Below, one piece after another: positions 1 to 29,200 of a stretch of 64,000 nucleotides of DNA. Position 1 is the stretch's first letter; each line of letters starts with the position of its first letter. Source of the DNA: Chaunax sp. Z400 (lineage: Eukaryota > Chordata > Actinopteri > Lophiiformes > Chaunacidae); contig CM075184.1 in assembly GCA_037577475.1 (NCBI GenBank), positions 5,837,594 to 5,901,593 on the forward strand. The letters run 5' to 3'. The notes beneath the pieces were generated by a model. That model saw only the letters and a program-made list of their open reading frames with translations, was not told the origin of the DNA and did not search any database. The position numbers and the translations under genes were made by a program.

Positions 1-15
1 GTGTGATGAACTCAC

Positions 16-17037
<17,022 letters not shown>

Positions 17038-17253
17038 CTCTGTCAGTCTGTCACGACCAAATTCACACCTGAGGCCTTCAAAGGTTGCTTCAGATCTCCC
17101 AGTGGGCAGGGGGGGGTGCCAAGTTCACAGCTGGACGCCACCAAAGATGCCTAAGACATTACAGAGAGCTTAGCAAGATGTACAAATCAGCGATTCTAAA
17201 GCACTCTGATGAACAAGAAAGGCAGGAGGTCTGTGACATCTGAGGAGTGGTGT

Positions 17254-18286
17254 GTGTAGTCTGTAGTGTGAGTAGTCTGTAGTGTGAGTAGTCTGTAGTG
17301 TGAGTAGTCTGTAGTGTGAGTAGTCTGTAGTGTGAGTAGTCTGTAGTGTGAGTAGTCTGTAGTCTGTAGTGTGAGTAGTCTGTAGTGTGAGTAGTCTGTA
17401 GTCTGTAGTGTGAGTAGTCTGTAGTGTGAGTAGTCTGTAGTCTGTAGTGTGAGTAGTCTGTAGTCTGTAGTGTGAGTAGTCTGTAGTGTGAGTAGTCTGT
17501 AGTGTGAGTAGTCTGTAGTGTGAGTAGTCTGTAGTCTGTAGTGTGAGTAGTCTGTAGTGTGAGTAGTCTGTAGTCTGTAGTGTGAGTAGTCTGTAGTGTG
17601 AGTAGTCTGTAGTCTGTAGTGTGAGTAGTCTGTAGTCTGTAGTGTGAGTAGTCTGTAGTCTGTAGTGTGAGTAGTCTGTAGTGTGAGTAGTCTGTAGTCT
17701 GTAGTGTGAGTAGTCTGTAGTGTGAGTAGTCTGTAGTCTGTAGTGTGAGTAGTCTGTAGTGTGAGTAGTCTGTAGTGTGAGTAGTCTGTAGTCTGTAGTG
17801 TGAGTAGTCTGTAGTCTGTAGTGTGAGTAGTCTGTAGTCTGTAGTGTGAGTAGTCTGTATTCTGTAGTGTGAGTAGTCTGTAGTCTGTAGTGTGAGTAGT
17901 CTGTAGTCTGTAGTCTGTAGTGTGAGTAGTCTATAGTCTGTAGTGTGAGTAGTCTGTAGTGTGTGTAGTCTGTAGTGTGAGTAGTCTGTAGTGTGAGTAG
18001 TCTGTAGTGTGAGTAGTCTGTAGTCTGTAGTGTGAGTAGTCTGTAGTGTGAGTAGTCTGTAGTCTGTAGTGTGAGTAGTCTGTAGTGTGAGTAGTCTGTA
18101 GTGTGTGTAGTCTGTAGTGTGAGTAGTCTGTAGTCTGTAGTGTGAGTAGTCTGTAGTGTGAGTAGTCTGTTGTGTGAGTAGTCTGTAGTCTGTAGTGTGA
18201 GTAGTCTGTGGTGTGAGTAGTCTGTAGTCTGTTGTATGAGTAGTCTGTAGTCTGTAGTGTGAGTAGTCTGTAGTGTGAGTAGTCTT
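17254..18286. repeat. Minisatellite of 16-bp and 23-bp units next to the cemip signal-peptide exon
   Basis: About 1030 nt made of AGTAGTCTGTAGTGTG (16 bp) and the same with one extra AGTCTGT (23 bp), mixed irregularly with few point changes. It starts about 217 bp 5' of the cemip start codon. The 415-codon minus-strand frame through it is a by-product. It may lie in the 5' UTR intron or the proximal promoter. Confidence 0.97.
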
Positions 18287-18344
18287 TCACATGAGCCACA
18301 GAAGTGATACTTTGAACTGCATGGGCCACTGTTTTCTATGGAAA

Positions 18345-18430
18345 CCATGCAGATGCTGACCCTAGCAGCTGTGTCATCTATGGCAATGAGTCCTGCTCTG
18401 ATGAAGCCTATCGCCACTACACACCCAAAG
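18345..18430 (+). other. Exon-like short open segment, unidentified
   Basis: Between a possible acceptor (accatgcag, AG at about 18350) and a donor (CCCAAAG|GTAAAA, about 18430) the plus strand reads ADPSSCVIYGN, ESCSDEAYRHYTPK without a stop. Composition and paired cysteines look protein-like. No neighbouring exon was found, and the opposite strand is also open. It could be a stray or dead exon. Confidence 0.2.
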
Positions 18431-19373
18431 GTAAAATATTAACTACTTTGTTAGTGTATATTGAGGGGGAAATAAATTCTTGGATGCATTGATCATGTTG
18501 ATAATTATCAATTTCTTAGATGTTAATTAAAAATGTGATGTTCACCGAATAAAAAAGAAAAACTTAAAGGCTAGGGCAGAGCAGAACCCACAAAGGGTAC
18601 AGCATGCACAAATTGCAAGATAACATGATGAAAAATATTGTTTTGTTTTGTGGCCTTGGACAGTAAAAGTAGCAGTAAGTGGAGTAGGAGTCTGTGATGT
18701 GGTTTAAATGTTTCCAAGGCCACTAATAATGACACATTCACAAAAATACTGAAATTTCATGTGTATATGAACATTTTTTTTACTGGAGAAAGATCTATGC
18801 TGGGCAGGGGATACTGTGGGATCTTCCAGTATTTTCTGGAAAGATAAACAAACAGCACAACCGTATCTGCAATGTTGTCACCAAACAAAACACAGTCATG
18901 CTGTCCCCCAATTTGCAGAACTTACAATAAATCACAATGTTGGATCTCTGTTCAAAATACCCCCAAACTTTAGAGGTCTTTTAGATAACAGCAGCAGTGC
19001 AAAACTTACTGGTGATGAACAAACATTTAGAAAATTAAAATCAATAAGTGACTTGGTTTACTGTACACCACACCCACACACTCTGCCATTCCAATTTCCT
19101 CAAATCGATCTAAAACCATCCTGTGGTAAACCTTTTTGATCCTGATATAGATTAACAAATACATCAGGAGGGGTCGTGACAAATATGACAAAATATACGT
19201 TGGATGTAGAAACAAAATGAAAATGCAAACAGCCCAAGAAAAAAATAAAGCTCTGCAAACCAACAACTATTTTCCTTCAGCATTCTCTGGAAAAGCCTGA
19301 AGTTAGAATTAATTTTAAAAAAAGGTTGCTATATGTGCAGCTAAAATCTACATCAGAATCAGGCCACTGAGTA

Positions 19374-20170
19374 GAGTCAACACACGGAGGGCTGCAGGAC
19401 CTGATGCTCAGGTCATGTGCACAGCAGCTTGGTAGGGTCTTTACATATATTATCTGTCCCTGGACCAGGCAGTTGTTCCCACGTCTTTAAACAAAGACCA
19501 TCGTACCTGTCCCAAAGCATCCCACTGCAGCCAGCGTGAATGACTTCCACTCGGTGGCGAGGTTCAACATCTGGCTGCTTGATGTGAAGACAACAACCTA
19601 TCCCTGAACACCAAGAAGACCAAGGAACTCGTGGACATCAGGCAGAGTAGAGGCTGCGCACACAACCCAATCTACATCAGAGGAAATGAGGCGGAATGCG
19701 TCTCGAGCGTCAAGCTTCTGTGAGTTAACATCACAGAAGACCTCCCCTGGAACACCAACTCCTCCAGCCTGGTCAAGAAAGCACAACATGGTCTGTACTT
19801 TCTACGGACACTGAACAAAGCATGCCTGTCTCCTCACATCCTCACATCCTCACTAACTCCTCACATCCTCACTAACTCCTCACATCCTCACTAACGTCTA
19901 TCAATGCACCATAGAGAGCATCCTGACCAACAGCATCACAGTGTGGTACAGTAGCTGCTGTGTAGCTGAGCAAGGCTCTACAGCAGGTGGTGAAAACCGG
20001 CCAAAACATCATTGGCAGCTGGCTCCCCTCCATCACTGACATCAACAGGAAGCACTGCCTGAAAAAGGCACACAACATCATGAAGGACTCCTCTCACCCA
20101 AACCACAGACTGTTCACCCTGCTGGAAAGAGGTTCAGGAGCCTGCACTCCTGAACCAGTAGGCTGCTTCA
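19374..20170 (+). pseudogene. LINE (CR1/L2-like) reverse transcriptase fragment
   Basis: Broken frames read DNNLSLNTKKTKEL, SVKLLVNITEDLPWNTNSSS, VKKAQHGLYFLRTLNKACLS, QCTIESILTNSITVWYSS and SITDINRKHCLKKAHNIMKD. This order matches the palm/thumb half of fish CR1/L2-type reverse transcriptases. It is 5' truncated, with internal loss before about 19560 and several frameshifts. An 18-20 bp tandem triplication is inserted at 19835-19895. Confidence 0.8.
19835..19895. repeat. Short tandem repeat CCTCACATCCTCACTAACT
   Basis: About three copies of a 19-bp unit lie within the LINE reverse transcriptase relic, after the LRTLNKACLSPHIL block, where other copies have none. Confidence 0.85.
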
Positions 20171-20339
20171 GGCAAATTATGGTTCACAGCTTTATTCACC
20201 CTTTAGCCATACAGAAAAATATTTTTTGTGCAAATTAGTAGTTGTTGCCTTAGTGTTTAGAAGTAAAAAATTGTGGCTGGTGAGACAGAGAACAACAACA
20301 GACAGTGCTGCATGTCTACCTCCACCATTTATCACTACT

Positions 20340-20890
20340 TTACACCTCCTGACTGGATAAGACGTTAATCTGGACTTGTAGGATGACATGCCATTCTTCC
20401 TGCAGTGCTGTGACAAGTTGTTCATGTGTTGCTGGAGCAGGATCTCTTCGTCTCACCCGGTGATCCAGAACATCCCACAGATGCTCTATTGGGTTGAGAT
20501 CTGGTGAATATGCTGGCCAAGGAAGGACAGCGACATTGTTCTGGTCCAGGTAGGCTCCTCCTGACAGACATGAGCCACATGTGGTCTGACATTGTCATGC
20601 ATGAAGGTGTTGCCTGATTGCTGTATCCTGGGAATGACATGTGGACCTAGGACCGTATCTCGTGGATGTGGACCAGGTCTGACCGCCATCCATTAGCAAT
20701 GGATCCCCACATCATGACACCACCACCAAAACGGTCCACTTCCTGGATGTATGCTGCAGGATAGCATTCCCCACGACGACGATACACACGCCTACGACCA
20801 TCAGCTCTGTGCAAGTTAAATCTGGACTTGTCACTAAATGTGACCTGCCTCCTCTGTGCAATGTGCCATAACATCTGTAACATCTGTGCT
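20340..20890 (-). pseudogene. Tc1-like transposase relic
   Basis: The minus strand reads FSDKSRFNLHRADGRRRVYR, RRGE, then FGGGVMMWGSIA, HDNVRPHVAHVC and NPIEHLWDVLD-type blocks in shifting frames. These are the DDE catalytic core of a Tc1-like transposase. The first motif has Lys where FSDESRF is usual. Several stops and frameshifts; no terminal repeats recognised. Confidence 0.8.
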
Positions 20891-21887
20891 ACACGTGTCT
20901 GCAGAGTTCCACCATCAGGCTCATCAGCATCCCAACTGCCTGGTCACGTAAGTTTAGTGGAAGTCATGACATCATCAGTTGTTTCAGTAGGACATTAATT
21001 CGACCCAGGATTTTATTGCCTTGGCCAGGTGTTTTCAGTCATGCAGAAAAAAATCTCACCAACACCATCGTTTACTCTGAAATGCACCAATGACTGGCAC
21101 ATTTTGTCAAAGTAGTGCTTGTGTTTTTTTAAAGTGTGTTGAAATATGTATGTGTTGATATTGACAATAAATATGAGCAAATGAACAAACTTAATATGCA
21201 AAACGAAAAACAAGACCTATAACAAATGTCAAATGATGGTAAGTTTTGCATTAGACATAAAAGGAATGAAATCTTTACAGTGTTTTAGTTCCCATATGGA
21301 ACATTTTAATCTAGATTTCAACCTACTGCTGGATTAAATCCACACTTTAAAGGAAAAGGTAACACTGATGTCTAAGATGTATATTTCTACAGTTTGGGAG
21401 TAAACAAGTTATTTGATGAGCAGGTATCAGAGGACGCTGATTATGATTCACCAAGTAAATGTCACATTTTGTAAATACCAGGATGTCAGAGCTCAACAAA
21501 CTTTAATTGCTCTATAGTTTTATCTGCCCCTAGAGCAGTTATCGTGGTCACAAACATACTTCACATAGACAGTACTGGTGAGAAATGTCATTGATGTGAG
21601 GGCAGTCACACATCATTAAACAACCTCTCTTCCTTTGTTTCTTCCTTACAGAGATAAAGAATCAGTTCAGAAAGAATGAAAGAAAGAAGACAAGAGCTGA
21701 TTATATTGTGCTAAATGACTACTTTTTATTGACCATCATACTGAGTCATCACAGCAACAAGTTCACTCATAAAACAATAATAATAATAGAGCAACAAGCA
21801 AACATTAAACAAACACAATCGCAGCAATCAGGACAGAGAGTAAATCTTACAGCTCTTTACAAACCTGTTTTTCATTTTTATTTTACT

Positions 21888-22219
21888 AAGGAGGTTATGT
21901 TTTCATCTGTGTCCAATTGGTTTTTTGTATTGTCAGGAGGATTACGCAAAAACTACTGGATGGATGTGAACCAGGCTCAGTGGAAGGATGGGGCATGGGC
22001 CAACAAAGAACACATTAATTGGTGGGGGTCCAGAAAGAGGCAGATCTAAGAATTTATGTTCCACCTTCTGTAACATTGCATGATTGTGCATTTTTTGATA
22101 TTTTTCCACATAATGCAAAAACTAGAGGGGTGGGACATGGTTCAGGCAAGCTAAACAGACATGTGTGGAGTTGTTAGGCCTTGGCAGACATATGTGCTCT
22201 AATGAGTGCCATTCTAGTT
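21888..22219 (+). mobile_element. Interspersed teleost repeat, copy 1
   Basis: It starts AAGGAGGTTATGTTTTCATC and ends GGCCTTGGCAGACATATGTG, then CTCTAATGAGTGCCATTCTAG. The same ends occur at 27050-27262 (start) and, reversed, at 25898-26030 (end). The middle has GGATTACGCAAAAACTACTG. It is noncoding; the class is unknown to me. Confidence 0.6.
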
Positions 22220-22327
22220 TTTACATTACATTACATTGTTTTAGCTGAAGCATTTATCCAAAATGACTCAAAATAGGGGCATGTAAAAGATAAATAATCC
22301 TACCAATAATAACACAACTGACAGGAA

Positions 22328-22640
22328 ACATTCATTCATTAATTTTCTGTCACTGCTTATCCTGTGTAGGGTCGCAGGGGGCTGGAGCCTATCTCAGCTG
22401 ACTTTGGGCAGGAGGCTGGGTTCACCCTGGACAAGCTGCCGGTTCATCACATAGAAAGACAAACAAACATTCACAATCACATTCAGACCTACGGCCAATT
22501 TAGAGTCACCAGTTCACCTCTACTGCATGTTTTTGGTGGTAGGAGGAAGCCAGAGAACCCACACAGACATGAGGAGAACATGCAAACTCCACACAGAAAA
22601 GGTCCTCAGGTGGATTTGAACCCAGGACCTTCTTGCTGTG
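22328..22640 (-). mobile_element. RTE-like LINE 3' end, copy 1
   Basis: The plus strand reads (ATTC)n, TTTTCTGTCACTGCTTATCC, TGTGTAGGGTCGCAGGGGGC, TGGAGCC and ends GGACCTTCTTGCTGTG. Three window copies (also 29145-29200, 40096-40219) share the (CATT)n end exactly but stop at different points on the other side. That pattern suggests a minus-strand LINE with a (AATG)n 3' tail and variable 5' truncation. Confidence 0.6.
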
Positions 22641-25600
22641 CAGAAAACGAACAAGATTTTCACCTGAAATATCACTTCCCATGGGGCAGCTCTCCTGCCC
22701 CCCTGTACTATTACATGAACATCAATCTTGTTACACAAGGAGAAAGTATAAATACCATGATTACACAGCTCTGTAACCCTGTCCAGCACACACCTGCTGT
22801 GATCCATATTTGGACCACTTTCCAGATGTTTCTTAACAACCATTTCACCTTTGAAACTGGTAATAAGCTCCTGCAGCCCTAAATATGCACCATCTCTACA
22901 CATACCAATGCTCTGCCTCCTTGCCACTGGGACGCAGTCGGGGCCTGTATATCTTTTACTGCATTGTTGTCATTTCACAGGTCTAATCCCCAATTCACTG
23001 ACCTGTCGACACTCGCACAGTCGTGCAGGGGTGCACACACACAAGCACTCACATGAGTTTCAACGGGATGATCATAACATTGTTCAGAGCTTAATCTCAG
23101 TCTTTACAAGCTGGGACATGCTGAAAAATATACAGCATAGTAAAGAAAAAGGAGTTGAACAAATAGTACTTGGCCTGGAAATAATTGTGTGTGTCTGTGT
23201 CTCTCAAAGGGCTGTGTCAACACAAAAAAAAAATGGGACAATCCAATCTCTAACATTCAGTGCTATATGAAATTAAAGGTAGACAACAACTTGATTCAAT
23301 CTTTGAGACACTCTGACCTCCACTGGTGTGACTGGTCCCACATCTACATGACAAGTAAAACATACTGGCCATTTACTGACTGGATCCCACTCTGGTTAGC
23401 TGCCATAGAGCTATCTGCTCTTTGTTGGTGCAGAGGCATATAATCAGGGGTGCACATAACATTTTTGGTCTGGTTCTCAAAGGAGTACCTGAGGATGTTG
23501 CTTGCTGCTCACCTTTTGTACTGCATCAAGCAAACATGTTTTAATTCACTGTCATCACTTGTAGCCACTTGAATTTGAATGGCAGGTAACAGCTTCCATA
23601 TTTTCAAGAGAGGCTCTTGCTCCGATGCAGACCATCTAATATTGTGAAATTGCCCTAAGAATGACAAAGGCAATGCTATTTCCACCGCATATCTTCTTTA
23701 ATCGTTCTGTTCTCTTTGCATGCCCTGTCTGTAGCCCTCTCTCTTTTTTGGTGCTGGGTCTGAAATGAACTATTCGCTAGTAGCTGTGTGGGGCTGTCCT
23801 CACAGGCACAGCAGTGCTAAATGCTCAGCATGGAGCCTGATCTCGTTCCCAGAGCATGCATTAGTTTGTTAATGATGTTTCATACATTGTGTTTGGTAGC
23901 TAATTATAGTGCATTTGTTAAACATATTCAGTTTGTTAAATTTTGGCAGGAAATTAGGTCCATTTACAAAGTTAGAAACCCACAACAGGGGTGGAGGTTG
24001 GGGTTGAATGGTGGGTTGCACACTTCACTTTGCCCCAGATAAGAGTTTGCATCCCGTGTGAAAGTTATGATGTGATCTTTTCCTAAACCTAACCACATCG
24101 TTTTGGTGACTAAACTTAACAAAAGTGCTGTTTCATGAAAGGCTTTTTACATTGTAACAGGAGCTGAATGGACCACAAGTACTAAAGGTGACCTTGTGCA
24201 TCTGGATGTAATGAGGCAGGATGAGAGCATGGTGAACATTGTCACTACGACAATGCAAACATTTCGATGGAGTGGACATTGATTACCATATCCCTCAGCT
24301 GTTAGCACAGCAATTAACCCAACATGCAAAGTACAATTGAGTTAAATGAGAATGTTATTAGTTTTGCAGATATTTGGTCCTAAACTAGTGTTTTGGATAA
24401 ATTGTTTTTCTGACCTCATTTTTTTTCTAGGTTTTTTCTTAAATGTCCGGTTCATCTTACATGTTCACTAAAAAAGAAAAGAGTTATGGATCAGCTGGTC
24501 TTTATCTCTAACCACTCAGATGTATCAGATTGTATCTAATAAGTGTGTTTGAAATGTTCATCTTTCTTATACATATACCATATACATATCCTGTATCTCT
24601 CTGACCTGTTACCCTTTTAGACTTGTTATTCTGCATCTGACTATGCAAAGTGCTGCTCATGCCAGCCTTGGCTGATGCCCAGACAGCTCAAGGGCAGAGA
24701 CACTGATAGGCATGAATTTTCCTATTTGTTCACCCCCTCCTGTTTTCTCATCTTTTAACTTTGTGAGGGAGAAGAACTTCACCTCTCCTCCAGGCATCCG
24801 TATCTCATGTGTGTCTGCTTGTGAAGTCCATTTGCAAACATATGCAAATGTATTAAACCAGACAGAAAGACACCAGAGTGACTGAAGAGTGTTTATTCTA
24901 TAAACCTGCCACCACATAAGTCAAGACACCTTCCTGTTACTAGTCTACCTGTCAAACCTTGAAGTCACCACTGCCCCCATGAAGGAGCATCAGCAAAATA
25001 TTCCCCTCACTCAAATTTCTGTTGGGAGATCCTACAAAGATAATAGCTACCTATAAGAAAAGAAATATGTCAAGCATTATATTCATATCACAAAACTTTG
25101 ATAATTATTATGCAATACATTTACTGATGCTATTGCAACCAGCTTATTACCACAATGTTTTTGTCCATGTGTGCATTGCAGCTAGAATGAAGTGAAACTG
25201 TAATGTGTAGAAAAAATGAGAATGAGAATAAATGAGGTGTAAAGAAGTAGAGCAATCATAGCTGAGATTGTACCTTATGTTTAGAGTTGAATAACTTTTT
25301 GTGATGATTTTATTTTCTTAATGATTGCACAAAGCTCTGATACAAAGAGCATTTCTCCAAGTCTGTTGTGTCTGAAGAGGAACACAACAGCTACAACTTC
25401 TTCCTAGGGAAATAATGTGTGTGTGTGTGTGTGTGTGACATCATCATCAGATATGTGATCAGAAATCACAGTAACAGCTTATACACGTCCATTACATACA
25501 CAGTAAAAACCAGCTGACCTTTCAAAGATTCACAGTTTCAGCTGACAGCAGCAACAAGCTCGTCATCCTCTGGGGCATATTCTGGGGTCAAGCCACCATT

Positions 25601-25897
25601 CCCAGAGACCACAACAGTGGTAATAGCAAACACTAGGCAGTGAATGAATGTATGAGTACATAACAGGTAATCCTCTGAGAGGTGCACTGCCCCTCTAATC
25701 AAGAACAAACCCTGGGTGTTACTAATTAATCCACTGTGAAGCTATCCCTATTCCTACACTGACTGAGCACATGTGTATGTTTACAGAAGCTGAATTTGCA
25801 AATACCAAAATGGATTTTACCATATTCAGTGTTGAAACATATTACATGAAGTTACATGCACTGTAAAACACCTGCCCAGTTTGTGGTCATAATACCT
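22641..25897. other. Intergenic, no feature recognised
   Basis: AT-rich sequence without convincing coding content; only a (GT)n run at 25416-25437. Open frames here are short and lack splice context or family motifs. Confidence 0.5.
25416..25437. repeat. (GT)n microsatellite
   Basis: Eleven GT units. Confidence 0.95.
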
Positions 25898-26030
25898 AGA
25901 ATGTCATCAGCAGAGTGCATACCTCTGCCAAGGCCAAACATGTCCACATATCTGCTTAGCTTGCCTGTCCTACGCACCATCCTTTTACTGTACGAAGTTC
26001 CATGGACATTTGTTCAGTAATTGCTGCATC
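25898..26030 (-). mobile_element. Interspersed teleost repeat, copy 2 (fragment)
   Basis: It begins CCTAGAATGTCATCAGCAGA and continues with GTGCATACCTCTGCCAAGGCC, the reverse complement of the right end of the copy at 21888-22219. Confidence 0.5.
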
Positions 26031-26167
26031 AGAGGCTGCTATGACTGAAGGTCAAACAACAGCATTAGAAGCACTACATTTAGCAAGGAGGCTGTCATAT
26101 GAGGGGAAACATCAACAGTGTTTTTGAGCACATTTGAGAAAGAACAGTTTTTGTTTTTGTTTTTTAA

Positions 26168-26363
26168 AGTTGTTTTTTTGGGGCGGGGGGGGGGGGGGGG
26201 GGTGACATTTCCTGTCACCACCTTTATATGGTGACAGGAAATGTGGGAGAGAGAGTCGGGAAAGACATGCGGCAGATGGCCACGGGTCGGAATCGAACCT
26301 GCGCCGACAGCTAGAGGACTATAGCCTCGGTACATGGGGCGCGTGCTTTAACCACTGCGCCCC
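26168..26363 (-). mobile_element. tRNA-derived SINE, copy B
   Basis: The minus strand has GGGGCGCAGTGGTTAAAGCA, box B GGTTCGATTCC (26294-26284) and the ACTCTCTCTCCCACATTTCC body. The 5' head lacks the GATAGC part of box A. The tail side carries a 16-bp perfect inverted repeat and an 18-G run (26185-26202). Confidence 0.78.
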
Positions 26364-27049
26364 AAACAGTTTGTTTTATTGATTTGTCAATGGCCATCGT
26401 TGTTGCAAAAACAAATGGAATCTTTTAAAAACTGGGCACATCCATTGTCTTCTAATCCAGAAAGATCCATGAATGAATGAAGTCATGCATTTTTGGTGTG
26501 ATTTGGCTGACAGACGAAGAATAGCTGACAATTAATAGCCTGCCAATTTCTTGGCTTGAACGATGCACAGAGGCTTGTGTATGAAAGAGTGCTCTGTTGC
26601 TCCTGCAAGCGAACATCACAGACAGGGAAAAAAAAGTTCTCACATGCTCGTTTTTTTGTCCGGATGTGTGAGGCATCAATGAAATAAATCCCATATGAAC
26701 TGAGCTCTAGGTTTCTAGTATGTTTTTATAAAAACAGATTTTGCTTAGTACAGCTGGAAGCATCGTCAAATAATAAATTAGCACGTAGCTCATCTGCTTT
26801 GATTTAACTGTTATTGTTCCTTCAGCTTCCAAATAGGGTATCACAAGTCAGGTTAATGAAGGAACCATGGAATTAGGGAAAATATCGGGAAGTGAGAGAC
26901 AGACAATGGATAGAAGTGTGGCAAGAGCTGAATTTATAAATCAAGACGTCCTGGAACACAGCCCCGCCCACAGTGGGTCGTTTGACAATGTCAAGGTACT
27001 AGCTGATTAAACAAAACATAACTGTCATCACAAACAAATCATTACTTCT

Positions 27050-27262
27050 TACCTAGGCCAAGGAGATTATGTTTTCACCTGTGTCCATTAGTTGGTTGGC
27101 TTGTTTGATTATTTGTTTGTTTTTCAGCAGGATTCATTTAAAAGTTATAAACCAAAATTCCACAAAATGTTGCACAGGAGTTGGGCTGAGGTCAGGGACA
27201 ATCCATTAAATTGAGGTCATACTGAGGTCGATATTTGCATCCGTATTTCTTAAACATTACGT
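27050..27262 (+). mobile_element. Interspersed teleost repeat, copy 3 (fragment)
   Basis: It starts GGCCAAGGAGATTATGTTTT and CACCTGTGTCC, like copy 1, and breaks off beside the gypsy fragment. Confidence 0.55.
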
Positions 27263-27265
27263 GAT

Positions 27266-28470
27266 AGGACTGTGGTAGTGGGGTTTAGTTAGAGGTCAGA
27301 GAAAAAGAATGGAAGCGATTCAGGGAAAAAATGGCCAATTCGTCACTCTCCATTTCCAGTGGCCTAGCCACCTTTCAACACCTTATGGACCAGGTGCTGT
27401 GTCCACACGCTGCCTATGCCGCCACCTAATTGGATAATGTCATCATCCATAGGGACACTTGGGTAGAGCATGTGCAACAGGTGGCCGCGGTGCTTGAGTC
27501 ATTGAGGTTGGCTCATCGGCAAACCAAAGAAGTTTGTGGTTGGACGGAGGGAGGTACAGTATCTGGGGTATCCCTTGGGCGGCAGGCAGGTGTGTCATCA
27601 GGTGGATGAAACAGTTGCCATCACAGCCTGTCTGTGGCCCAAGACCAAAAAGTCTATGCGATTTTTGGGGCTGGCCGGCTATTATCGGAGGTTCATTCCC
27701 AGCTTCGCTAACCTGACAGTCCCCCTGACCAACCTGACCCGAAAAGGTGCCTCAGATCCACTCCAGTGGACGGAGTGGTGCAAGCTGACACTGGAGAGGG
27801 TAAAACAGACCCTCTGAAGGGAGCCGCTCCAACACACTCCTAATGTCTCTCTCCCTTTCGTCCTGCCCTGACGCGTCAAGCAGAGGGCTGTTTTGTGCCA
27901 GCCCGTGGGGGGGGGTCGACCGTGTGGTGCTTTACATCGGCCGGAAACTATTGGAGAGGGAGACCAAGTGACAGCACAGTGGAAACATTGTTCAGACTAC
28001 ACCTACTCCAGTGGCTCCACCGTATGAAGGATGCCAACGCCCGGATCACACCGTGGTATCTGGCCTTACAGCTCAAGTTCATGGTGGTCCATAGGAAAGG
28101 GGCGCAGATGACTGTGGCTGACTTTCTGTCCCACTTTTGTGTGGGGTAGGTAGGCTAGGCCGGATGGCTCCCTGGCCAAGCCGGGTGGTAGGGCTATGTA
28201 GCAGTGCGGTTTGGTTAGAGCTCAGTGGCGAGAGAGAGAGAGAGAAGGAGCAGTTCATGGAGGGAGGGAGGGAGAGAGCTAATTAGCACAATTTTATTGT
28301 GTTTGATTGCTTTCTCTCCCTTTTCTGCAGTACCGTGCTGGACCTAAGGAGGTCTGCTTAGAACAGACAGAGCACTGTATTGCCCTTTTATTAGTGCGTG
28401 TGATAATTTCTGTGTGTAAAAATAAAAAGACTGCTCTGGATAAGTCATCTGGGCTGTTACTGAGAGAACC
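27266..28470 (+). pseudogene. Ty3/gypsy retrotransposon relic: RT/RNase H piece and 3' LTR-like region
   Basis: Plus-strand frames read LATFQHLMDQVLCPHAAYAA and LDNVIIHRDTW (RT palm), then KSMRFLGLAGYYRRFIPSFA (RT end), and later LQWLHRMKDANARITPWYLA, a gypsy RNase H segment. Stops, frameshifts and a deletion within RNase H show it is dead; gag, protease and integrase are absent. From about 28190 a noncoding LTR-like tract follows, and the sequence at 27270-27300 resembles its start (about 22 of 29 bases), which would make this an internally deleted copy. Confidence 0.8.
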
Positions 28471-29144
28471 CACAATAGTAGAAGAGTCACACTTACTGTG
28501 TACATTCATACTTTGTGTTTTTTATTCTCAGTATGTAGTTGTTATGACAACAAAAAGGAAAGCTTTGTTAGGGCTGCAGGTGATAAGAATGAAGTGAGAA
28601 AACCTACATCAGAGCACAGATGATAAGAAGATCACTGACAGTTCTGTGGGAAAAAACATGGGATGGAATAGAGCTGTTTTATTGATACCACCCTCAACCT
28701 TAGTAATGGAAACCCAAAAATAACGAATCGAATGACAAACACAGCTGAACTGAACTGGAATGCTTGGTTGAAATTAGGCTATAGAGGTTAAATAAACAAG
28801 TGAGTTTGGACCTTGGACCTTTGACGCTGACTATCGTCTGATCAGCTGGCCCTTATTTTATTTATTAATTTTATTTATCCTTATCATGGGGATTACAACC
28901 TGAATCCATTTCTTTATTCTCTCAATTTTAGCAACAACAAAGTGTGACCATGCTGAACCGTAACACAGACTAGAGTTACACTCCAACATTCCTAAGGAAA
29001 CAGCCGGACTTTTTTCCTGGCTGAGGGAGACAGAAAACAGGAAGACTGGGGTCACCTCAGTGTGCAGCTTGTATCAAATATTCAGACTGAAATGACACAG
29101 ATAAAAAGAAAAAACATATAGGATGTCTAATGATGTTGTCCCTC

Positions 29145-29200
29145 CATTCATTCATTCATTTTCTGTAACCACTTATCCTGTGTAGGGTCACGGGGGTCTG
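29145..29200 (-). mobile_element. RTE-like LINE 3' end, copy 2 (very short)
   Basis: (CATT)n followed by TTCTGTAACCACTTATCCTG, TGTAGGGTCACGGGGG. It shares the (CATT)n border with copies 1 and 3. Confidence 0.6.

Noticed and set aside
17254..18286. CRISPR-like array
   Set aside because: Units are direct and contiguous without unique spacers, in a vertebrate context; it is a minisatellite.
17170..18417. 415-codon frame with DYSHYRLQTT repeats on the minus strand
   Set aside because: It is the translation of the minisatellite; more than one frame of the same strand is open.
24657..24917. 86-codon minus-strand frame with a varied composition
   Set aside because: There is no recognisable family, no supported splice sites and no neighbouring exons; too weak to call.
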